The notes under the pieces are model-generated. The model searched no databases. It was given only the letters and a program-made list of their open reading frames with translations, and had not been told where the DNA came from. Shown here piece after piece: positions 58,253-64,000 of a DNA stretch of 64,000 nucleotides. Origin of the DNA: Cylindrobasidium torrendii FP15055 ss-10. Lineage: Eukaryota; Basidiomycota; Agaricomycetes; Agaricales; Physalacriaceae. The number at the start of each line of letters is the position of its first letter. Position 1 is the first letter of the stretch. The position numbers were made by a program, and so were the translations under genes. The stretch lies in contig KN880558.1 in NCBI GenBank assembly GCA_000934385.1, positions 1 through 64,000 on the forward strand. The letters run 5' to 3'.

Positions 58253-59109
58253 ATGTTCTTCTCTCGTGTCGCATCTCTCGCTATCCTATCCTCTGCAGTC
58301 CTTGCAGCGGATTTCGCGCACCTTCAGTCGCGCCAGGACGCGTCCTCCGACGTCGTGTCGGAAGTCAAGGACATCTTCAATACCCTCGACTCGGTTACGA
58401 ATGAGGCGCTCCCGGAAATTGGTGCGTCCGTCCCTGCATGAAAGTGGAGTTCACTCGCTAAATATTTGGCAGATGCGATGTGGCAAGCCCAAAACCTTAC
58501 AACCCAGCTTGCAACACCATACCTCCAGAAGATTGCCGACGCCCTTGGCGAGGCGCGAGACGCATTGAAGGCGCTCCCAGAAGCAGGCAGCGCATCCTCT
58601 GCTGCGAGCAGCGCGTCTTCGACAAGCACTGGATCCGCGACGTCGACTGTTGCCTCTGACTCTGCCTCGGCTACTCCATCGGCGGCTTCACTCGTATCTC
58701 GTCAAGATGATGGGAAGCAGGAACTTGCTGACCTGATGTCCGACATCCTTGTGGTACGTGCTAATACAGATGGTGTGTTAGCGTACTCATAGACAACGTA
58801 GCGCTCTGGCCAAGTTCTCGGGCCCATTGTACTAGAACTTGACGGCAAAGTTGCTGAAGTACCGAGCCTTCTCTCCGCCCTGGACGACATGCTTAACGAG
58901 ATTGTAACTCTTGTTGATGGTCAAATCCCTGGTGCTGCCGATCTTGTTTCTGCAGAGTAAGCTTTCAAACACTTGCAGTACATATGCATAAGCTCTAACC
59001 GCGCCCTTTTGCCAGTGTAAAGCCAGTCTTCCACGGTATTGTGCTTCTTGGCCTACCCAAGCTACTCGAGACTCTCGACTTGACGGAGGCTGCTCAGCAG
59101 CAACAGTGA
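58253..59109 (+). CDS. Secreted Ser/Ala-rich protein, unknown function
   Basis: Four exons. ATG 58253 opens a signal peptide (MFFSRVASLAILSSAVLA). The mature protein has two helix-rich halves: VVSEVKDIFNTLDSVTNEALPEIDAMWQ... and ELADLMSDILV / VLGPIVLELDGKVAEVPSLLSALDDML. A Ser/Ala/Thr linker (SSAASSASSTSTGSATST) separates them. The end is LETLDLTEAAQQQQ then TGA. There are no Cys residues and no GPI tail. The helical halves recall hydrophobic-surface-binding or galactomannoprotein-like secreted proteins, but I cannot confirm this. Confidence 0.7.
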
Positions 59110-59343
59110 TTTGTTAGTTATATACCTGAACTTCAGCAATTTGAAATTGTTATAAGACCTGTACACAAACATCACTGTCTTTCAGCGGAGGGTTTTGAGC
59201 GTTTGGAATGAGCCATGAAAATACAAGTTTTAGTGTCCACACGGCCATGGCCGATGACTGTAGCATTGGAACAAAGCGATGGGAGGTGATACAGTTGATA
59301 ACAATTATGCAAGCCAATGGAGACAGGAAATTGGAGGGATGGT

Positions 59344-59844
59344 CTACTTCTTTCGCATGCCGTCTTTGACTACGCGACGAGTGCCAGCGGCAGCAACATG
59401 AGGCTGAGTGGGAGCGACGAAATCTTTTGCTCGACGAAAGAGAAGAATGTGAGGTTCCGGCGCTATATTGTATAGTGATTTGCAATGCGTATATGAGTTA
59501 AGCTTATGTGCGCACCATGGATTTCATAATGCTCCCATCCCAGGCTTTGCGTGATCCCAATACTCCTCCACTCCTTCTCGGAAAGCAGCCTGAGTGCTGT
59601 CTGCTCCGAATTCCAAAAGGTGTCCGGTATAACTTTCATTTTGAAGAGCTGTTTCGGTAGAATGACATGGCGATACTCGTAAAAGTCGTCCGAGTACTTG
59701 TCCGAGTAGTGGATGCTGCTCAGATGTTAGTGAAGGGCGGGGGGCAGCGCCAGAGTGGACGGATCCGTACTTGTTCACAACCTCTTCCAAACGCTCCTGC
59801 TGCCGGCGGGCAATCTCGTCAGCGGACATTTGTTGTTCTGACAT
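59344..59844 (-). CDS. CKS1: Cyclin-dependent kinase regulatory subunit CKS1
   Basis: Small adaptor that binds CDK and phosphorylated substrates. ATG 59844 gives [25 protein letters not shown]. After an intron (donor GTACGG) comes the Cks core: [59 protein letters not shown], and, after a second intron, [11 protein letters not shown]. The phosphate-binding and beta-hinge residues fall in these blocks. A basic tail follows ([15 protein letters not shown]), then TAG. Divergent from HFM1: the two start codons lie 155 bp apart. Confidence 0.92.
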
Positions 59845-59999
59845 GCTTGTTTTCGCGACAGGCGGGATGCTGGTGGTTCTGATTCAAGCTACGAGTGCCA
59901 CCGGCCCTGGTCCATCGGCAAGATACGCACGTGACCCTCAATCAGGCATGCTCAAACGGAGTCAAAACCGCGTCTTGATCTGCTTCCTTCTATACAATC
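59845..59999. promoter_or_regulatory. Shared promoter region CKS1-HFM1
   Basis: Only 155 bp divide the start codons of these two divergent genes, so they are likely to share regulatory DNA. Confidence 0.4.
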
Positions 60000-62900
60000 A
60001 TGTTCAATAGACGCCCTTACCTCCCGGTGCAAACGACACATCAGCCAATATACGATGCTTTCGACGAGTTGGACGAGGAATTTCTCAGCAGTCTGTGTTT
60101 TATTTACGTCTCCCCGCATCAAGCTCATGGACATAGTGGGATCGTCACCATGCCCTCCTGGAAGAAATGTACAACATTACTCTCAGTTCACTCCGCAGCA
60201 ACCGACTGAGTATACGCATTACGACCCTAATCCAATCGGAGAGTACTACGATGATTCTGGATACGTCGAGGTGTACGATGAAGAACCACTTGCCCAGTAT
60301 GAGCCTCAACCGCAACAACAAGTCGACTACTACGATGACTATCAGGGTAAGCCCATCTTCCAGGATTTCCTGTCCACTAACTTCACGATAGAAGACGCAT
60401 ATATGGAGCCTCCGCCGCTGCACGCTAGAGCTCAGCCAATGCAGCAGGGTCAGCGCGTACCGCAAGGTCCCGTCATGAGCCATCCATACAATAATCCGAT
60501 TCAAGAGGAGCCTGCCCCACAACGAGAAGTTCTCACGCAGTTGAAGGGTATCCGTTTGAGGCCCGTGTCCGAGCTACGTGCGTCGCCTGGATTTCGACAT
60601 GAGCTCCTCGACTAAGATTTACCAGCGGATATGTACCGTGGGCTCTTCAAATTCGGGGTCTTCAACGCCGTCCAGTCCTCCTGCTACGATACTGTGTGTG
60701 CTTTCCCCGTGGCCATCGCTCCTCTATAACTCGAACGCAGCTCCTGAACTCAAGTGAAAACATGGTACTTCTATCTCGCCTAACTGACCTCGGAAATCCT
60801 TATATCTACAGGTTGCGTCCGCGCCAACCGGAAGTGGCAAGACCGTTCTATTTGAGCTTGCTATCATTGAGATGCTATCCCGAACCGATTCTGTGGGCCA
60901 GAATACGATGAAATGCATATACATGGCTCCAACCAAGGTTGGGATTCTCTGCCTTCTTCACATATGTGGTCTAACTTGACCAGGCTCTCTGCTCGGAGCG
61001 ATATAGAGACTGGACGACGAAGTTCGGGCCTCTGGGTGTTAAGTGTACGATATCGTAGTGTGCTTGGTTTCGTTGAGACCCAGACTCATTTAGGTTGCGA
61101 ACTGACTGGGGACACGGTCCATTTTGGAAAGGGAGTCTGGGGCGACGCGAAAAGTGCGACTGTTATGTGAAAGATCTTCCATCTTCTTGGTCAACGTTGA
61201 TTTATCGATTCCCAGTGTCACCACCGCCGAGAAATGGGATAGTCTAACACGGAACTGGTAGATACAGAACATCAATCGTGATCAATTGCACCTCACTGAC
61301 TTCGCCTAGGGACGACCATAGCACGATACTGTCGTCTATTCTGCTTTTTCTCGTGGACGAAGTCAGTTCATACCCCTCATGCATCTCAGCACCGTACTGA
61401 GATTACATAGGTTCACATTCTTAACGAAAGTAGAGGCAGTACACTCGAAGTTGTCGTCTCTCGGATGCGGATGCGAGGATCCAGCGTACGATTCGTCATG
61501 GTGTCCGCAACAGCCCCCAATGTTCAAGATATCGCCGCCTGGATCGGTAGCATCGACAAAAGCCAGGATTCTGCAAAAGTATTCGAGGTAAACATCATAA
61601 CTTTCAGTTTCATCAGTGTTTTAACACTGCTTAGTTTGGCGAAGACTTTCGACCTTGTAAACTCAAGAAAGTTGTGATTGGCGTTCAACGCAACAAGAAC
61701 CAGAACGACTTTATGTTTGCCAAAAATCTCGACTACAAGCTCTTCCCAACATTGCAAACCCATTCGGTCGGCAAGCCAATCCTTATTTTCTGTGCCACAA
61801 GGAAAGGTGCGTGCTATACAGTCTTCATCTACCCTTTGCTGAACAGTCTGAAGGCGTCTTCAGTACCGGAGAACGCCTCATGAAGGAGTACCAGGAAGCA
61901 GAAAAGAAGAGACAGGCGCTTCCATGGGCGCGCCCTTCAAGGCTAGAACACAACTTCGACGACAAGCGTCTGACTGAACTATCTTCGTATGGCGTCGGCG
62001 TACACCACGCAGGTATGAGTCTGGGTGACAGGCGTGCCGTGGAGGAGCTCTTCATAGAGCGGAAGATTCGAGTAATTGTTGCAACATCTGTGAGCCCATT
62101 CTCATGGTATGCATCGAGAGGTATCTTAAGATCTTTCTTAGACGTTGGCGGTTGGTGTCAATTTACGTGGGTGCTCCTTTTTGACGCAGTGTTTCCTTGG
62201 TTATAATGTTTCTTAGCTGCTCACACGGTCGTCATCAAGGGTGTCTACACGTTCCAGAACAACGCATCTATGGAATATTCGGACTTGGACGTGATGCAGA
62301 TGCTCGGCCGTGCCGTGAGTCTATCATTCACATAAGACCTGCCGATACTGACTGCGACCAGGGTCGACCTCAATTTGGTAGGCGCAGTCTCCCTCGGTAC
62401 GCACATGTCAGAACTGACATCACGCAGACAATGAGGGGACTGCTATCATCATGTGCGAGGATGAGCTCGAACCCAAATACCGCGCACTGGCTTCTGGGAC
62501 TACCGTTTTGGAGAGTTCATTGCATCTCAGTCTTTCAGAGCACCTCAATTCTGAGATTGGTCTTGGGACAGTCACTAGCATTAGCACCGCGACGGAGTGG
62601 CTTCGAGGTTCCTTTTTGTTCCAACGTGTTCGCAAAAATCCCCAATATTATGCCCTCGGGAAGGAGGAGGACCAGACGTGGGAAGGACGGGTGGATGACA
62701 TGGTGGCTCAGAGCATCGAGAAATTGGTTGAGTCGGAGCTTATTACCGTCACGGGAGAGACGTTGCGTTCAACAGAGTATGGGGATATCATGAGCAAATT
62801 TTACATCAAGCAGGCAACGGTACGGCGCTTTATTAGGTCACATCTTACGGTAAAGCTGAAGCGATTTTCAGATGGCAGCCATCCTAGCGCTGCCAGAGAA

Positions 62901-64000
62901 AGCAGGTCTAAGGGACATCGTGAGCACTATTCTACTTAGACTAACACCTTCCACGACTGACGGTTTGTAGCTCGAAACGATTTCTTCGGCGGAAGAAATG
63001 AACAACTCAAAGATGCGTGCTTCGGATAAGACGGTACGTTCTGACCATACCGAGCAAGCCAATACTCATTTCCGCTTAGTATCTGAACAAGCTGAAGAAA
63101 CACAACGACATTCGTTTCGGTGTGAAGAAGGTTGAGACTTCAGCGGACAAGGTCTTTCTCCTTCTCCAGGCTGTCCTTGGTGGGATTCCTCTCAGTGGAC
63201 CAGAATACAAGACAGGAGACAGTCAGCCCCAGTCCGAAGCCTTCATGGTCTTCAAGCACGTCCTTCGTGTAGCAAGAGGTTCGATTAGTTTTCTTACTGA
63301 GACTGGATATTGAAATATTGATGTCTCTAAAGCGGTTGTGGAGGTAGCAATCTGCAAGCAGAAGGGCGCTCAACTTAAACACAGTCTCGAGGCGTAAGAA
63401 TCCCACTGATGCATCCCAAGTCGCAGCTCATCGTATCCAGTCTACGATGCTTGACTGCCAAGGCATGGGAAGATCGCCCTGTCGTACTCCGTCAAATTGA
63501 TTCCATCGGAGAAAAATCGTAAGGCAACAGTGTTACATTGTCGCGCGTTTTGCTGACGTTATGGTAGAATCAAGGCCAGACAGTACATCCTACTGCCTGC
63601 TATTTCGCTGATTGGCACAGGTCCTCGCCGAAAATGGTATCAACACGATAACGGATCTCCGCAAGCTGGACGCATATCGTATCGAACAAGTATGGGCTCT
63701 CAGTTGTTTTCTGGCTCATTTTACTGACGCGTTGAGAATAGCTTCTCAATCGACGACCTCCTTTTGGAATGGATATGCTTCACACCCTGCGTTCTGAGGT
63801 TCCCGTGTATACATTGCGGGTCAAGGAGACAGATACTCGAACTTCTGCTGGCGAGGGTCCGGTCGAAGTTGATCTGTCCATCGAGTGCGCCCTAGCTTCT
63901 ACCGTTTCCAAGAAGTCCAAGGGTAAGACGAGCTGGACGAATATCCTTACGCTTACATCGGACATGGATCTCATCGACTTCCGGCGTACATCGTCAGTGG
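60000..64000 (+). CDS. Meiotic ATP-dependent DNA helicase HFM1/MER3 (3' end beyond window)
   Basis: Ski2-like SF2 helicase that stabilises recombination intermediates for crossovers in meiosis. ATG 60000 (MFNRRPYLPV). An acidic/Gln-rich N-terminus follows (EYTHYDPNPIGEYYDDSG). Motif I: APTGSGKTVLFELAI. Motif Ia: YMAPTKALCSERY. ELTGDTVHF. Motif II: LLFLVDEVHILNESRG (DEVH). Motif III: VMVSATAPN. LIFCATRKG. Motif V: TLAVGVNLPAHTV. Motif VI: QMLGRAGRPQFD. Then come the winged-helix part and the Sec63 domain (LNKLKKHNDIRFG, EKSIKVLAENGI, LLNRRPPFG). At least 18 introns; the one at 63575-63620 has a GC donor and is preceded by a 7-nt exon (63568-63574). The 3' end is cut off by the window. Confidence 0.88.
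63568..63574 (+). other. 7-nt microexon of HFM1
   Basis: AATCAAG between a GT-AG intron (ending GTAG at 63567) and a GC-AG intron (63575-63620). Inclusion gives GEKSIKVLAENGI, as in MER3 homologs; other splices tried lose the frame. Confidence 0.5.

Noticed and set aside
63568..63582. 15-nt exon with a normal GT donor in HFM1
   Set aside because: Leads to an out-of-frame join and an early stop; the 7-nt exon with a GC donor keeps the conserved sequence.

Overview
Spliced nuclear DNA from a filamentous basidiomycete, most likely an Agaricomycete. The reasons are: nearly every gene is cut by introns of about 45-65 nt (GT...CTRAY-like...AG); the families present are typical of mushroom-forming fungi (FunK1 kinase, F-box proteins, a non-canonical G-alpha, a GPI-anchored Ser-rich protein, sphingolipid C9-methyltransferase); and genes are densely packed on both strands. 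No tRNA, rRNA, CRISPR or prokaryotic operon was seen. Gene models were built by hand from reading frames, splice signals and protein motifs, so exon borders are predictions.

Layout. 0.6-14 kb, all plus strand: two tandem NYN-domain genes, a short-chain dehydrogenase, a FunK1 kinase with an in-frame TAG, an epoxide hydrolase, a small NIF3-like protein, a GPI-anchored propeller-like protein and a secreted type-B carboxylesterase. 14-20.5 kb, minus: Nudix hydrolase, UBLCP1-type nuclear phosphatase with two 10-nt microexons, an F-box protein with an in-frame TAG, and an Sld7-like replication protein. 20.7-30 kb: YIF1 (plus), then external NADH dehydrogenase with EF-hands, an SPX-domain phosphate permease and an F-box/LRR-like protein (minus). 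32-37 kb: sphingolipid C9-methyltransferase and beta'-COP (plus). 38.8-46 kb: site-2 protease (minus) head to head with SWD1/RbBP5 (plus), GH43 glycosidase and ATP synthase epsilon (minus), and a decayed membrane-protein locus. 46-54.7 kb: FAD monooxygenase (plus), ribosomal protein L38 (minus) and the P5A ATPase SPF1 (plus). 55-64 kb: divergent G-alpha (minus), a foldback MITE-like element, a secreted Ser/Ala-rich protein (plus), CKS1 (minus) and the meiotic helicase HFM1/MER3 (plus, running off the window end).

The genes do not form one pathway. Housekeeping functions (secretory traffic: YIF1, beta'-COP, SPF1, S2P; mitochondria: NDE, ATP15; chromatin and cell cycle: SWD1, CKS1, Sld7-like, HFM1) are interleaved with secreted and detoxifying enzymes. 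The most notable signals are in gene structure: a start codon apparently split by an intron (SPF1), an intron directly after the start codon (RPL38), five GC-AG introns, three microexons of 7-10 nt, three in-frame TAG codons in otherwise continuous frames, and a 0.4-kb inverted-repeat element.
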